Shown here: positions 52,755 through 64,000 of the stretch, piece by piece
Layout: each line of letters starts with the position of its first letter
Position numbering within the stretch: position 1 is the first letter of the stretch
DNA from: Erythrobacter sp.
GTDB taxonomy: Bacteria; Pseudomonadota; Alphaproteobacteria; Sphingomonadales; Sphingomonadaceae
DNA length: 64,000 nucleotides
Assembly (NCBI GenBank): GCA_025698865.1
Contig: JAILWQ010000004.1
Location: forward strand, 186,001-250,000
Direction of reading: 5' to 3'
Notes under the pieces: generated by a model
The model's input: only the letters and a program-made list of their open reading frames with translations
Databases searched by the model: none
What the model was told of the DNA's origin: nothing
Translations under genes and position numbers: made by a program

Positions 52755-55700
52755 TCGCGCGCATTATCGATGCCTCGATCGCCAATCGGCTTTTCATCGT
52801 CCTCGCCGCCATAGCTGTGACCCTTGGCGGGTTCTGGGCCGTCCGCACAACTCCGGTCGATGCTTTGCCCGATCTGTCCGATGTCCAGGTTGTCGTCCGA
52901 TCCAACTATCCGGGCCAGGCGCCCCGGATTGTCGAGGACCAGGTGACCTACCCGATGGCCACGACCATGCTGTCGGTGCCGGGAGCGAAGACCGTACGCG
53001 GCTACTCGATGTTCGGCGACAGCTACGTTTATATCATTTTCGAGGACGGTACCGACCTTTACTGGGCACGGTCGCGGGTGCTCGAATATCTCAATCAGGT
53101 GCAGAACCGCCTGCCCGAGGGTGTTACGAGCACGCTCGGTCCGGATGCGACGGGCGTGGGGTGGATTTACGAATATGCGCTTGTCGATCGCACGGGCGGT
53201 CATGACCTTGCCGGGCTGCGCAGCCTGCAGGACTGGTTTCTGCGCTACGAGCTCAAGACGATCCCCGGCATTGCCGAAGTCGCGAGTGTCGGCGGTATGG
53301 TGAAACAATACCAGATCGTGCTCGAACCTTACCGGATGGCATCGTTCGGCGTCACGCATGCCGAGATCGTAAACGCCATCCAGTCGTCCAACCAGGAGGC
53401 CGGCGGTTCGATCGTCGAGATGGGTGAGGCCGAATACATGGTACGCGCGTCGGGCTATCTGACGACGCTGGACGATTTCCGCGAGATTCCCCTCAGGACT
53501 GCAACTGGCGGGGTTCCGGTTACCCTTGGCGATGTCGCCACAATCCAGGTCGGGCCGGAGCTGCGCCGCGGCATTGCCGAGCTCAACGGCGAAGGAGAGG
53601 TCGCCGGCGGCATCATCGTTCTCAGACAGGGCGCGGACGCTCGCAGCGCAATCCAGGCGGTCGAGGAAAAGCTGGACGAATTGCAGGCGAGCCTTCCCGA
53701 GGGCGTCGAGATCGTCACCACCTACGACCGATCGCAGCTTATCGACGCCTCGGTGGAGAATTTGACGACCAAGCTGATCGAGGAGTTCATCGTCGTCGCG
53801 ATCGTATGCGCGCTGTTCCTCTGGCACGCACGTTCGGCACTTGTCGCCATCATCACCCTGCCTTTGGGCGTGCTCGCGGCGTTCATCGTGATGCGTTTCC
53901 AGGGGGTGAATGCCAATATCATGTCGCTGGGCGGGATCGCTATCGCGGTCGGCGCCATGGTCGATGCAGCCGTTGTGATGATCGAAAATGCGCACAAGCA
54001 TCTCGAGCGATGGGAGCATGAAAATCCCGACACGGTGCTTTCGGTCAAGGAACGCTGGCGGATCATCGCCGATGCATCGAAGGAAGTGGGACCGGCGCTG
54101 TTCTTCAGCCTTCTGATCATAACCTTGTCGTTCCTGCCCGTGTTTACCCTACAAGCCCAGGAAGGCCGGTTGTTTGCACCGCTTGCCTTCACCAAGACCT
54201 ATGCCATGGCGGCGGCTGCGCTGCTGTCGGTTACACTGGTTCCGGTGATGATGGGCTGGCTGATCAGGGGTAAGATACCGTCAGAAGACTCCAATTTCCT
54301 CAATCGCTGGCTGACCAGGATTTACCGACCGGGCCTTAATTGGGTGATGCGCTGGCCAAAAGCCACGCTCGCGGTTGCAGGCGCGATCTTCCTCACCACG
54401 CTGATCCCCTTCTCGCAGCTCGGCGGAGAGTTTCTCCCGCCGCTCGACGAGGGCGATCTGCTCTACATGCCGAGCGCCCTTCCCGGTCTATCGCCAGGCG
54501 AGGCCTCGGCGCTGCTGCAGCGCACCGACCGCCTCATCAAATCGGTACCGGAAGTCGAAACAGTCTTCGGCAAGGCCGGCCGTGCAGATACGGCTACCGA
54601 CCCGGCTCCGCTCACCATGTTCGAGACCACGATCCGGTTCCGGCCGCGGGAGGAATGGCGCGAAGCCATGACGACTGATGCGCTGATCGAAGAGCTCGAC
54701 CGGGTCGTTCAAGTGCCCGGTCTCGCCAATGTCTGGGTACCCCCTATCCGTAACCGCATCGATATGCTGGCGACCGGGATCAAGAGCCCGATCGGGGTCA
54801 AGGTTTCGGGCGAGGATCTTGCAGAGATCGAACGGGTGGCGCTCGAGGTCGAGGGTGTGGCAAAGACGATTCCCGGCGTCAGTTCGGCTCTGGCCGAGAG
54901 GCTTTCCGGCGGGCGCTACGTCGATGTCGACATCGATCGCGCCGCAGCGGCGAGATACGGCCTCAACATCTCCGATATCCAGCAGATCGTCTCGGGCGCT
55001 ATTGGTGGGGCCAATGTCGCGCGGACTGTTGAAGGTCTGGCGCGCTATCCGATCAATGTGCGCTACCCCCGTGAAATTCGCGACAGCGTGGACGAATTGC
55101 GAACCTTGCCCCTCCTGACGCCGTCGGGACAACAGATTACGCTCGGCACGGTCGCACGGATCGGCGTCAGCGATGGCCCCCCCATGCTCAAGAGCGAACA
55201 GGGACGATTGACCAGCTACATCTATGTGGATGTGCGCGACCGCGATCTTACATCGGTGGTTGCCGACCTCCAAGAAGCGGTCGCCGCAAGCGTCAATCTT
55301 CCGGCGGGCGTCAGCCTGTCCTACGCGGGTCAGTTCGAGTACCTTACCCGCGCCTACGAACGGCTGCAGATCGTCGTACCCGCCACGCTCGTCATCATTT
55401 TCCTGCTGCTCTATCTGATCTTCAGAAGGTGGGACGAGGCAATGCTTATCATGGGTACGCTGCCATTCGCCCTGTCAGGCGGCTACTGGCTCCTCTATCT
55501 GATGGGCTACAACCAGTCGGTCGCAACTGCCGTCGGATTCATTGCCCTGGCAGGTGTATCGGCCGAGTTCGGCGTGATCATGCTGATCTATCTCAAGGCA
55601 GCCCTCGAGAAACGAAGTGGCGATTTGAGCGCCGAGGAAGTGGATCAGGCGATCCGCGAAGGGGCGCTCTTGCGTGTCCGACCCAAGGCGATGACCGTAG

Positions 55701-55918
55701 CGGTGATCCTTGCGGGTCTGTTCCCGATCTTGATCGGTACCGGAGCTGGCTCGGAGGTGATGAGCCGGATCGCGGCACCGATGATCGGCGGTATGATTAC
55801 CGCGCCGCTCCTGTCCATGTTCCTGCTTCCCGCCGCCTATCTGTTGTTGCGGCGCCCCCGTCCGGAAAAACCGGCCAACCCTCAAGGAGAAGAAGAATGC
55901 GTACCCCAACCTATATGA
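52751..55918 (+). CDS. cusA: CusA/CzcA heavy-metal RND efflux permease
   Basis: 1055 aa; [53 protein letters not shown]. Confidence 0.95.
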   Translation: MIARIIDASIANRLFIVLAAIAVTLGGFWAVRTTPVDALPDLSDVQVVVRSNYPGQAPRIVEDQVTYPMATTMLSVPGAKTVRGYSMFGDSYVYIIFEDGTDLYWARSRVLEYLNQVQNRLPEGVTSTLGPDATGVGWIYEYALVDRTGGHDLAGLRSLQDWFLRYELKTIPGIAEVASVGGMVKQYQIVLEPYRMASFGVTHAEIVNAIQSSNQEAGGSIVEMGEAEYMVRASGYLTTLDDFREIPLRTATGGVPVTLGDVATIQVGPELRRGIAELNGEGEVAGGIIVLRQGADARSAIQAVEEKLDELQASLPEGVEIVTTYDRSQLIDASVENLTTKLIEEFIVVAIVCALFLWHARSALVAIITLPLGVLAAFIVMRFQGVNANIMSLGGIAIAVGAMVDAAVVMIENAHKHLERWEHENPDTVLSVKERWRIIADASKEVGPALFFSLLIITLSFLPVFTLQAQEGRLFAPLAFTKTYAMAAAALLSVTLVPVMMGWLIRGKIPSEDSNFLNRWLTRIYRPGLNWVMRWPKATLAVAGAIFLTTLIPFSQLGGEFLPPLDEGDLLYMPSALPGLSPGEASALLQRTDRLIKSVPEVETVFGKAGRADTATDPAPLTMFETTIRFRPREEWREAMTTDALIEELDRVVQVPGLANVWVPPIRNRIDMLATGIKSPIGVKVSGEDLAEIERVALEVEGVAKTIPGVSSALAERLSGGRYVDVDIDRAAAARYGLNISDIQQIVSGAIGGANVARTVEGLARYPINVRYPREIRDSVDELRTLPLLTPSGQQITLGTVARIGVSDGPPMLKSEQGRLTSYIYVDVRDRDLTSVVADLQEAVAASVNLPAGVSLSYAGQFEYLTRAYERLQIVVPATLVIIFLLLYLIFRRWDEAMLIMGTLPFALSGGYWLLYLMGYNQSVATAVGFIALAGVSAEFGVIMLIYLKAALEKRSGDLSAEEVDQAIREGALLRVRPKAMTVAVILAGLFPILIGTGAGSEVMSRIAAPMIGGMITAPLLSMFLLPAAYLLLRRPRPEKPANPQGEEECVPQPI

Positions 55919-56283
55919 TCCTGCTCGCGGCACCGCTGGCGCTTGCAGCCTGCGACGCTGCAGACGACAGCTCAGAGACCATGATGTCAGACGACATGGC
56001 GAACTCGGACAGCATGCCCATGTCAGGCGAAATGCCGATGGCGGAGGAGACCGGCGGCGAGCAGAGCGCCAGCGCGGAGGGAACGGTTACAGCCATCGAT
56101 TCCGAGGCGGGCACTGTGACCATCGAGCATGGTCCGGTCGAAAGTATCGGGTGGCCCGCGATGACCATGGCATTCGAAGCCGACGCGCAAATCCTCGAAC
56201 AGGTCAGTGTCGGTGAGGGAATAGCCTTTAAATTTCGTACTGGAACCGAAGGCAGCGTCGTTACCTCGGTAACGCCGCGATAG
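55897..56283 (+). CDS. cusF: CusF-like periplasmic copper-binding lipoprotein
   Basis: LAACDA lipobox; [25 protein letters not shown]. Confidence 0.85.
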   Translation: MRTPTYMILLAAPLALAACDAADDSSETMMSDDMANSDSMPMSGEMPMAEETGGEQSASAEGTVTAIDSEAGTVTIEHGPVESIGWPAMTMAFEADAQILEQVSVGEGIAFKFRTGTEGSVVTSVTPR

Positions 56284-56341
56284 CATGAAGGGTGGGAGGC
56301 GCTCGGTTGCGCCGGTGCCTCCCACGCAAAAACAGGTGAAT

Positions 56342-57883
56342 ATGCCCGATATCGACAGGCCCAACTTTCAGGATCGGCGCGATTTCATGAAGAGCGCCGG
56401 TCTCGCGGCGACGGGTTTCGCGGCGCTGCCGCTGCTGGGCTGCGATACGCAAAGCAGGATGTCGCTCGATCGATCAGGTGCAAGCAAACCTCTTGCCATA
56501 CCTCGGCTACAGGCCGGAACGATCGAACGGGGCGAGCGTGTCTTTCGCCTCTCCCTCACACCTGGCGAGAAAGAATTCGTGTCCGACACTCCGTCTCCGA
56601 CAATCGGCATCGATGCATCCTATCTCGGGCCCACCCTCGAAATGCGCCGCGGCGAACAGGTTCGCTTTCAGATCGACAACAAGCTTGCCGAGGACGCGAC
56701 TGTCCACTGGCATGGTTTCGAACTTCCCGCCACAGCGGATGGCGGACCGCACCAGCTCGTGCGGCCCGGCGAGCGCTGGAGCCCGTCCTTCGAAATACGC
56801 CAGCGCGCTTCGTTATACTGGTATCATTCGCATCTGCATCGCCGGGCCGGACCACAGGTCTATACCGGACTTGCTGCCCCGATCTACGTGCGCGACGAGG
56901 AAGAGGATCGCCTCGATCTGCCGAGCCGGTACGGTGTAGATGACATACCGCTCGTCGTGCAGGATCGCGTGATCGACAGCTCGGGCCGCCTTGTTTACCC
57001 GCTCGACATGCACTCGCGGATGATGGGGGTGATGGGTGAGCGCATCTATGTGAACGGAACGGCCAATGCCGTTTTCGAGGCCGCCGCCGGTCCGCTGCGC
57101 CTGCGGCTTCTCAATGGATCGAATGCGCGGTTCTACACCTTCTCGCTCGAAGGTGATCGTCCGATGCAACTCATCGCAAGCGATGGCGGCCTGCTTGCCG
57201 CGCCAAGCGAGGTTCGCAGTCTTACCCTTGCCCCAGGCGAACGCGCACAAGTGATCGTCGATCTTTCCGAAGGGCGCCCGCTCCGGCTGATTGCCAGCAG
57301 CCCTGCTAACGCCATGGGCATGATGGGCGGGCAAGGCGGGGGTATGATGGGCGGCGGAATGATGGGAAACCGGACCGGTCGCGAGAGGCAGGGCCGCACA
57401 TTTTCCATCCTCGATATGCGCCCCTCCGGCTCGTCGACTCCAGTGATGCTCCCGCCCACCCTCGCCGCGCTAGCCGCGCCAGACCCCTCGCTCGCCGTTC
57501 GCAGCCGCCGTTTCGTACTCGATATGGGCATGATGGGTCGGGGTATGTCGATCAACGGCCAGACCATGGACATGGATGTCATCAATCAGCGCGTACCGGT
57601 GGGTCAGTGGGAAATATGGGAAATCGCCAACGCATCGATGATGGCGCATCCCTTTCATATTCATAACGTGCAGTTCCGCTTGCTCGACCGGGACGGCCGG
57701 CCTCCGCGGGCGGAAGAGGCGGGCTTCAAGGACACCGTTATCGTCAACCCGCGTGAACAGGTCAGGCTGCTGCTACGGTTCGAAGAGAATACCGATCCCG
57801 ACACTCCCTACATGTATCACTGTCATATCCTCGAGCACGAGGACGCAGGCATGATGGGGCAGTTCGTGGTCACGGCCAGTTAG
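56342..57883 (+). CDS. Multicopper oxidase (CueO-like)
   Basis: TAT-like [53 protein letters not shown]; Met/Gly insert. Confidence 0.9.
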   Translation: MPDIDRPNFQDRRDFMKSAGLAATGFAALPLLGCDTQSRMSLDRSGASKPLAIPRLQAGTIERGERVFRLSLTPGEKEFVSDTPSPTIGIDASYLGPTLEMRRGEQVRFQIDNKLAEDATVHWHGFELPATADGGPHQLVRPGERWSPSFEIRQRASLYWYHSHLHRRAGPQVYTGLAAPIYVRDEEEDRLDLPSRYGVDDIPLVVQDRVIDSSGRLVYPLDMHSRMMGVMGERIYVNGTANAVFEAAAGPLRLRLLNGSNARFYTFSLEGDRPMQLIASDGGLLAAPSEVRSLTLAPGERAQVIVDLSEGRPLRLIASSPANAMGMMGGQGGGMMGGGMMGNRTGRERQGRTFSILDMRPSGSSTPVMLPPTLAALAAPDPSLAVRSRRFVLDMGMMGRGMSINGQTMDMDVINQRVPVGQWEIWEIANASMMAHPFHIHNVQFRLLDRDGRPPRAEEAGFKDTVIVNPREQVRLLLRFEENTDPDTPYMYHCHILEHEDAGMMGQFVVTAS

Positions 57884-57896
57884 GGGAGAACGACAG

Positions 57897-60236
57897 ATGA
57901 GCGATGGGCACAATGCGATCGAGGGTACGGCGACCGACCCCGTTTGCGGAATGAGCGTGAAGATGGACGGCGCCCGCTTCATCGATCGACACAAGGGTGG
58001 CGACCATTACTTCTGCTCCTCGCGCTGCCTCGACAAGTTCCGCGCGGATCCGGAGATGTATCTTTCAAAGGCGCACCTCGATGCTGTCGAGGATGTCCCG
58101 GAAGGTACGATATACACCTGTCCGATGCATCCGGAGATCCGGCAGCCGGGGCCGGGCTCCTGCCCGATATGCGGGATGGCCCTCGAACCCGAAACGGTCA
58201 CCTTGAACGAGGGTCCCGATCCCGAACTGGTCGACATGCGGCGAAGGTTCTGGTGGAGCGCGCTCTTCACCCTGCCGCTCTTCGCTTATGCGATGGGCGA
58301 CATGATCCCGTCGCGACCGTTCGATCAGATCATCGAACCCGCTTCCGCGCAGTGGCTGCAGCTTCTGCTGGCCACTCCGGTGGTGCTTTGGGGCGGCTGG
58401 CCCTTCTTCACCCGCGCGCTGCAATCAGTCCGAACCATGAACCTCAACATGTTCACCCTGATCGGCTTCGGCGTTGCCATCGCTTATCTGTTCAGCCTTG
58501 TGGCAACCCTCGCCCCGGACATCTTTCCCGAGGCTTTCCGCGATCATGCGGGCCGGGTCGGCGTCTATTACGAGGCAGCAGCGGTTATCACGACCCTCGT
58601 GCTGCTCGGGCAGGTGCTCGAACTCAAGGCGCGCGGATCCACATCGAGCGCCTTGCGGGCGCTTCTCGAGCTCGCGCCCCCGACCGCGATGAAGATTTTC
58701 GGTCGCGGGGACGAGCGCGAAGTTCCGCTTGATGAATTGACGTCTGGGGACCTTCTGCGCGTGCGTCCGGGCGACAAGGTCCCCGTCGATGGCACGCTCG
58801 AGGATGGAAGCAGTGCCATCGACGAATCCATGATCAGTGGCGAGCCCATTCCCGTCAAGAAAAGCGCGGGCGATCAGGTAATCGGGGGCACTGTCAACCA
58901 GACCGGCAGCTTCACCATGCGCGCGACGCAGGTCGGCGCGGACACCATGCTCTCGAAGATCGTGCAGATGGTGGCGGAGGCGCAGCGCAGCCGGGCACCG
59001 ATCCAGCGGCTCGCCGACCAGGTCACCGGATGGTTCGTGCCCATCGTCGTCCTTGTCGCTATCGTGAGTTTTGTCGTCTGGGCCATCTGGGGACCGGCAC
59101 CGGCCCTTGCCTACGCGCTCGTCAACGCGGTCGCCGTTCTGATCATCGCCTGTCCCTGCGCGCTCGGACTGGCGACGCCAATGTCGATCATGACCGGCAC
59201 CGGCAAGGGAGCCCAGCACGGCATCCTGATCAAGAACGCCGAAGCGCTCGAAACGCTGGAAAAGATCGATACGCTGGTTGTCGACAAGACCGGCACACTG
59301 ACCCGGGGCAAGCCCGATCTTGTCGACGTAAAACCGCAGTCAGATTTCGACGAGCAGGAATTGCTGAGCCTTGTCGCTGCCGTTGAGAGAGGAAGCGAGC
59401 ATCCGCTCGCCCACGCGATCGTGGAAGGGGCTCAAAACAGGGGCGCTGCCATTCTCGACGCTTCCGATATCGAATCCGTGACCGGCGAAGGTATCCAGGC
59501 AAATGTCGACAAGCGCCTGGTCGCGATCGGGAATGAAAAGATGATGGAGCGTATAGGGGCGCTCGAAGAAGGCTGGCGGTCAACGGCGGACGAAGGCCGA
59601 AGCCTCGGACAGACGGTGATGTTCGTGGCCGTGGACGGGGCACCGGCAGGCCTTATCGCGGTCGCCGATCCGATCAAGGCAACCAGCCGCACCGCTATTG
59701 CCGCGTTGCATGAGCGCGGCATCAAGATCGTGATGCTTACCGGCGACAGCGAAGCCACCGCGCGTGCGGTAGCAAGCCAGGTCGGTATCGACGAAGTCGA
59801 AGCGAACGTCTCGCCCGAGGACAAACATCGCAAGATCGAGCAGTTGAAGAGCGAGGGTCGCCGGGTCGCTATGGCCGGCGACGGCATAAACGACGCACCC
59901 GCGCTTGCCGCTTCGCATGTCGGCATCGCGATGGGAACGGGTACCGATGTCGCGATCGAAAGCGCGGGCGTGACATTGGTGCGCGGCGACCTCGTCGGCG
60001 TTGTTCAGGCGCTCGTCCTGTCTCGGGCCACTATGCGCAACATCAGGCAGAACCTGTTCTTTGCCTTTGCGTATAATGCGCTCGGCATACCGGTCGCAGC
60101 AGGTGTCCTCTATCCATGGACCGGGTTGCTTTTGAACCCGATGATCGCGGCCGCAGCGATGAGCCTGTCTTCGGTATCGGTGATCGGCAACGCCCTGCGC
60201 CTGCGCGGCCTCGCTCTTCCCAAATTCGATACCTGA
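57897..60236 (+). CDS. copA: Copper-translocating P-type ATPase with N-terminal YHS and heavy-metal-binding domains
   Basis: DPVCGMSV...; [54 protein letters not shown]. Confidence 0.95.
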   Translation: MSDGHNAIEGTATDPVCGMSVKMDGARFIDRHKGGDHYFCSSRCLDKFRADPEMYLSKAHLDAVEDVPEGTIYTCPMHPEIRQPGPGSCPICGMALEPETVTLNEGPDPELVDMRRRFWWSALFTLPLFAYAMGDMIPSRPFDQIIEPASAQWLQLLLATPVVLWGGWPFFTRALQSVRTMNLNMFTLIGFGVAIAYLFSLVATLAPDIFPEAFRDHAGRVGVYYEAAAVITTLVLLGQVLELKARGSTSSALRALLELAPPTAMKIFGRGDEREVPLDELTSGDLLRVRPGDKVPVDGTLEDGSSAIDESMISGEPIPVKKSAGDQVIGGTVNQTGSFTMRATQVGADTMLSKIVQMVAEAQRSRAPIQRLADQVTGWFVPIVVLVAIVSFVVWAIWGPAPALAYALVNAVAVLIIACPCALGLATPMSIMTGTGKGAQHGILIKNAEALETLEKIDTLVVDKTGTLTRGKPDLVDVKPQSDFDEQELLSLVAAVERGSEHPLAHAIVEGAQNRGAAILDASDIESVTGEGIQANVDKRLVAIGNEKMMERIGALEEGWRSTADEGRSLGQTVMFVAVDGAPAGLIAVADPIKATSRTAIAALHERGIKIVMLTGDSEATARAVASQVGIDEVEANVSPEDKHRKIEQLKSEGRRVAMAGDGINDAPALAASHVGIAMGTGTDVAIESAGVTLVRGDLVGVVQALVLSRATMRNIRQNLFFAFAYNALGIPVAAGVLYPWTGLLLNPMIAAAAMSLSSVSVIGNALRLRGLALPKFDT

Positions 60237-60280
60237 GCGATGGGGACGGGACGGAGATCGCAGGAGTGACGAATCAGACG

Positions 60281-60757
60281 ATGCAGGATCAGGACCAAAT
60301 CTCTGAGGAATCGCGCGAATGGCGCGGTGCTCATCCAGCCCTCTGGATCGCGATATTCGGAATTCTCATCGCTTTCGCCTGGGAGATGCTCCAGCTTCCT
60401 TTCTACCAGTCGGGAGGTCTGTCGCCTGCCGAGGCAGCACGTCGCTGCGGCCTGGCCTCGTTCGGCGATGCCGGGATCATGGTGGCCGCTTATCTCGGCG
60501 CCTCTGTCGGCAGTGGTAAAACGCCGTGGCTCGTAGACTGGCCGATCTCGCGTTTTGTCGTGTTCCTGGGAATCGGCCTGGCCATTACTGCCATGGTCGA
60601 AGTGCTGGCTGTCGGTGCCGACTGGGGGTGGTCCTATAGTGCAATCATGCCGCTTGTGCCCGGGACCAAAATCGGCCTGGTACCGATCGTGATGTGGGTC
60701 GCGGTTCCCACGGCCACCTTGTGGCTCGCGCGCCGTCTCGGCACCGGACCCCGCTGA
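60281..60757 (+). CDS. Hypothetical 4-TM membrane protein
   Basis: HPALWIAIFGILIAFAWEMLQLPFYQ...; alternate start GTG 60266. Confidence 0.65.
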   Translation: MQDQDQISEESREWRGAHPALWIAIFGILIAFAWEMLQLPFYQSGGLSPAEAARRCGLASFGDAGIMVAAYLGASVGSGKTPWLVDWPISRFVVFLGIGLAITAMVEVLAVGADWGWSYSAIMPLVPGTKIGLVPIVMWVAVPTATLWLARRLGTGPR

Positions 60758-60774
60758 TCGCAAACCGGGATCTC

Positions 60775-62727
60775 CTATCCCTCGACAGCTGCCGGCTGCG
60801 GTCCCGATGGTGATCGACTTACCCGAAATCCGGCAATCAGGGCCAGCAGCGTGAGCAATTGCGCGCCGATCGTCTCGACAGTCGGGAAGAAGCCGAGTTC
60901 GGCGAGGCGCGGCAAGCCGGCAATGAAAGTGGCGGAAAGAACTCCGGCCTCCTGGAAAGCGCCCACGCCCTTGCCCGCGAGAATGACCGCAAGGATCGCA
61001 ATCAGGATAGCACTGTAGCGGAAGAACTGGGTGATCGGCAGTTTGCGGCTGTAGCGCAGCATGGCCCATGCAATGAGCGCCAGCAGCGCTACTGCGGACA
61101 AGGCACCTGCCAGTATGATGCCGCTGCTCTGCGGGTTCCACAGGGCAGCGTAGAACAGGATAGTCTCGAACGCTTCCCGGTAGACGACCACGAATGCAAG
61201 ACCAAAGAGAAACCATGCCGATCCGCGCGAAAGCGCCTTGCCCATTTTTTCCTGGATATAGCGCCGCCATTCCTCGGCCTGGGATTTGCCATGCATCCAG
61301 ATCCCGACCGATACGAGAATGACAGCCGCAAGCAGCGCGCCGATCCCTTCGGTCATCTCGCGGCTCGCCCCGCTGATGCTTACGAAGTAGGTTGCTACGA
61401 CCCAGGTGGCGACACCTGCGAAAAGAGCAGCGATCCACCCACCATGGATATAGGGCAATACCTCGGAGCGCTGCGACTTTTTCACAAAGGCGATCATGGC
61501 GATCACAACCAGAATTGCTTCGATCCCCTCGCGCAGGAGAATGGTGAACGCCCCGAGAAAGGTCGAGATTTCGCTGGCCGCCTCAGGAGCCAACGCTTCC
61601 TCGGCTCTTGCCAGCAGACTATCGATGCGAGCCCTTAGTTGCTGTAGTTCGGATGGATTCGCACCGGACCCTATTCCGGCCCGGAATTGCCCGAGCGCCT
61701 GTTCTACCTCCCGCATCAAACCGCCATCGCGCGTTGCCAGGAGGGCCTCCAGGGGTTCAAACCCGTCGAGATAGGCAGACAGGGCAAGCTGCCGCGCTTC
61801 CTCTCGGTTGCCAGCCCGATAAGCTGACAGGCTGCGATCGAGCGTATCGCGAACGAAGGCGAGCGAACCTGCGTCATTTGCCTGTCCCACCGCATCGGGA
61901 TTGGCGCGAAGATAGGCCATGACGGCGAGCGCACGGTCCTCGCCGATCTGCTCGGCCAGACTTTCCGGTGTGAGCGCGGCGAGCGTCTCGAGATCGGGGA
62001 CAAGCTGGCGTATGCCATCATCTTCCCGCCAAATACGCTCGCCCTTGGCCACATCTTCAAAAGCAATGCTGCCGGCATGGAATGCAAGCGCCCAGCGATC
62101 CTCGTCGGACAGCGATGCGAAGCTGGCCATGGACGTTCCTTCCAGCCCTTGCGTGATGACCTGGTAAAGCCCGAACGCACTGCGCTGCCGCGCCCGGTCG
62201 ATATCGGTGAAGTCGATCGGCGGGGGATCAAGTGCCTGCATTGCGGCCGGTGGCGCACTTCCGGCGGCGCCGTGACACGAGGCGCAGTTCTGCGCGAAGA
62301 GAGTGCGGGCGCGGTCAAGGTCGGGCGCTTGCGAAGGGGCAAGCGGAACCGGGTAGGCTGTCAGCAACGAGGCTGCCAGCGCGCGCGCTAAGCGCCCAAC
62401 TCGCTCGGCGGGTTCCTTATTGGCGATCAGAGCTCGCAGCTGGTCCGATCGGCGGATGAGTGCTTGATTGTCTTTAGTATCCGGCAATGCAGCGATCTGC
62501 CGCGCCACGACATCGGAAAACTCCACCATTTCGCGATATTCGAATTCGTCGGCAACACGTCCCTCGGAAACGGCGGAGGCGTAGTCGACCGCGATATAAT
62601 CGAGCAGACGCCAGGTGGTTCGCACGTCGGGTTCTTCCGCGTTCGCGGTGACGGACAGACACAGCGCAAGCGCCAGCAGAATGAGCCGCAGTGCCGGATG
62701 GACGGTGGCGGAGACGATGCGATGCAT
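60775..62727 (-). CDS. Cytochrome c domain-FTR1 family iron/lead permease
   Basis: CASCHG heme motif; LREGIEAILVV and YREAFETILFY REXXE-type motifs; 7 TM. Confidence 0.88.
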   Translation of the reverse strand: MHRIVSATVHPALRLILLALALCLSVTANAEEPDVRTTWRLLDYIAVDYASAVSEGRVADEFEYREMVEFSDVVARQIAALPDTKDNQALIRRSDQLRALIANKEPAERVGRLARALAASLLTAYPVPLAPSQAPDLDRARTLFAQNCASCHGAAGSAPPAAMQALDPPPIDFTDIDRARQRSAFGLYQVITQGLEGTSMASFASLSDEDRWALAFHAGSIAFEDVAKGERIWREDDGIRQLVPDLETLAALTPESLAEQIGEDRALAVMAYLRANPDAVGQANDAGSLAFVRDTLDRSLSAYRAGNREEARQLALSAYLDGFEPLEALLATRDGGLMREVEQALGQFRAGIGSGANPSELQQLRARIDSLLARAEEALAPEAASEISTFLGAFTILLREGIEAILVVIAMIAFVKKSQRSEVLPYIHGGWIAALFAGVATWVVATYFVSISGASREMTEGIGALLAAVILVSVGIWMHGKSQAEEWRRYIQEKMGKALSRGSAWFLFGLAFVVVYREAFETILFYAALWNPQSSGIILAGALSAVALLALIAWAMLRYSRKLPITQFFRYSAILIAILAVILAGKGVGAFQEAGVLSATFIAGLPRLAELGFFPTVETIGAQLLTLLALIAGFRVSRSPSGPQPAAVEG

Positions 62728-62823
62728 GAGGGGTCTCTATATCTGTTGCAATTAATCCGCAATAGCAGGGTGTAGACGGAAATGTATTTCCTCCAACCCC
62801 CGATCGCGGGGATATTCTGGAGT

Positions 62824-63441
62824 TTAGGTAGAGCGCAGTTCGCCACGGGCCTGTTTGGAGACTTCGGCACTTCCCCACACCGCCAGTCCTGCCATGATGC
62901 TCGCCACAACCAGATCGGGCCACGCACGGCCGGTGCCGAAAACGCCAATCGCTGCCGCCAGCACGGCGATATTACCGATCGCGTCGTTGCGCGAACAGAT
63001 CCACACCGAGCGCATGTTCGCATCGCCCGAGCGATACCGGAACAGCATCGCGGCGACGGCGAGATTTACCGCCAGAGCAAGAGAACCGATGGCGCCCATC
63101 GTTCCCGGGTCGGGCGACGCCCCGACAAAGAAACCCCAGATGGCCGAGCCGAGCACCCACAGGCCGAAAGCCAGCATGGTCGCCGCCTTTACGAGAGCCG
63201 CACGCGCGCGCCAGACGAGCGCCATCCCCGCTACACCGAGACTGATAGCATAGTTTGCCGCATCACCGAGAAAGTCGAGCGCGTCGGCCTGCAAGGCGCG
63301 CGAATCCGCAGCAATGCCTGCCACGATCTCCACGCCGAACATGATTGCATTAAGGCCCAGTGCGATCCACAGAATGCGCCGCCATGTCGGATCGTTGTTG
63401 TTTGCACCGGCCTCATCGGGGCCGCAGCAGGTCTTTCCCAT
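62824..63441 (-). CDS. Cation diffusion facilitator family transporter
   Basis: IMFGVEIVAGIAADSRALQADALDFLGDAANYAISL. Confidence 0.85.
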   Translation of the reverse strand: MGKTCCGPDEAGANNNDPTWRRILWIALGLNAIMFGVEIVAGIAADSRALQADALDFLGDAANYAISLGVAGMALVWRARAALVKAATMLAFGLWVLGSAIWGFFVGASPDPGTMGAIGSLALAVNLAVAAMLFRYRSGDANMRSVWICSRNDAIGNIAVLAAAIGVFGTGRAWPDLVVASIMAGLAVWGSAEVSKQARGELRST

Positions 63442-63467
63442 TTACTCGACTCCTTGCGTCGATCCGC

Positions 63468-63498
63468 CCTATGCACCTTGTAGTAACTACAAGGTCAA
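63468..63498 (-). promoter_or_regulatory. MerR-type promoter/operator, TTGACC - 19 bp - CATAGG (minus strand), palindrome CCTTGTAGTAACTACAAGG
   Basis: Read directly; palindrome 63476-63494 between divergent CDF and MerR genes. Confidence 0.75.
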
Positions 63499-63516
63499 GC
63501 GGCAGGAGCCTTTGTC

Positions 63517-63915
63517 ATGAGAATTGGTCAACTTGCCCGGATAACCGGCGTCAAATCCGAAACAATCCGCTTCTACGAGCGTGAGGGTATCCTCGCTGCC
63601 CCTCCACGCACGCGGGCCAATTATCGCGATTATGGACCAGCAGAGGAAGCGCGCCTTAACTTCATACGGCGCGCGCGTGATCTCGGCTTCTCCATGGCAC
63701 GCATCAGGGAATTGCTCGATCTCTCCGATGATGCCGACCGGTCCTGCGCGGGCATCGACGCTCTGGCCAGAAGCCATCTCGGCGAGGTCGAGCGCAAGAT
63801 CGCGAGCCTGGAGGCGTTGCGGACGGAACTTGGGCGTATGATCGCTGCCTGCGAGCAAGACACTGTAGGCGATTGCCGCATCATCGATGCACTTGCGGGT
63901 ACCGCCGAGCCTTGA
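63517..63915 (+). CDS. MerR-family regulator, ZntR/CadR/PbrR-like
   Basis: MRIGQLARITGVKSETIRFYEREGILAAPPRTRANYRDYG; Cys at SCAG, AACEQD, GDCRII. Confidence 0.88.
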   Translation: MRIGQLARITGVKSETIRFYEREGILAAPPRTRANYRDYGPAEEARLNFIRRARDLGFSMARIRELLDLSDDADRSCAGIDALARSHLGEVERKIASLEALRTELGRMIAACEQDTVGDCRIIDALAGTAEP

Positions 63916-64000
63916 TGTCCGCGCCTCGTGCGCCAGTTCGGTCAGGCTCGCCAATGCACGGCTTTTGTCGGCCGCCCATAAGAGACTTAACTTCGGGAAA

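Noticed and set aside
51701-54019. 772-aa minus-strand ORF opposite cusB/cusA
   Set aside because: Antisense shadow of confident RND genes

Overview
The window is high-GC alphaproteobacterial DNA, probably Sphingomonadales/Erythrobacteraceae, judged from gene content and protein style rather than any search. Positions 1 to about 17.7 kb look like core chromosome: fdhD fragment, RND efflux operon, guaA, acyl-CoA ligase, ZIP transporter, sdaA, gyrB, M50-like protease, ctrA, TSUP permease and trmB. From about 17.7 kb to the right edge the sequence is accessory. It starts directly downstream of trmB with a truncated tyrosine integrase read in frame into a PAS/HWE histidine kinase. It continues with a mer-type operon whose reductase is truncated, then a scarred segment of gene fragments containing a GHKL-ATPase plus divergent receiver-like gene pair, then plasmid/ICE-type genes (ssb). 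The rest is a large copper/heavy-metal resistance region: a CnrYXH-like sigma module upstream of copAB, a Grx-MauE/ion channel/DUF305 cluster, a CBS protein and an SDR-SPW fusion, CusCBA-CusF, a multicopper oxidase, a Cu P-type ATPase, a cytochrome-FTR1 permease, and a CDF/MerR pair. Best candidates for undescribed biology are (i) the GHKL-ATPase + receiver-like pair at 23.2-25.8 kb, (ii) a ~95-nt structured intergenic repeat at 27.4 and 43.5 kb, (iii) the SDR-SPW membrane fusion and Cys-pair-rich CBS protein, and (iv) three MerR-type 19-bp-spacer promoters, one driving an unannotated 40-aa ORF. No CRISPR array, rRNA or tRNA was recognised. All family calls come from reading motifs; no searches were run.
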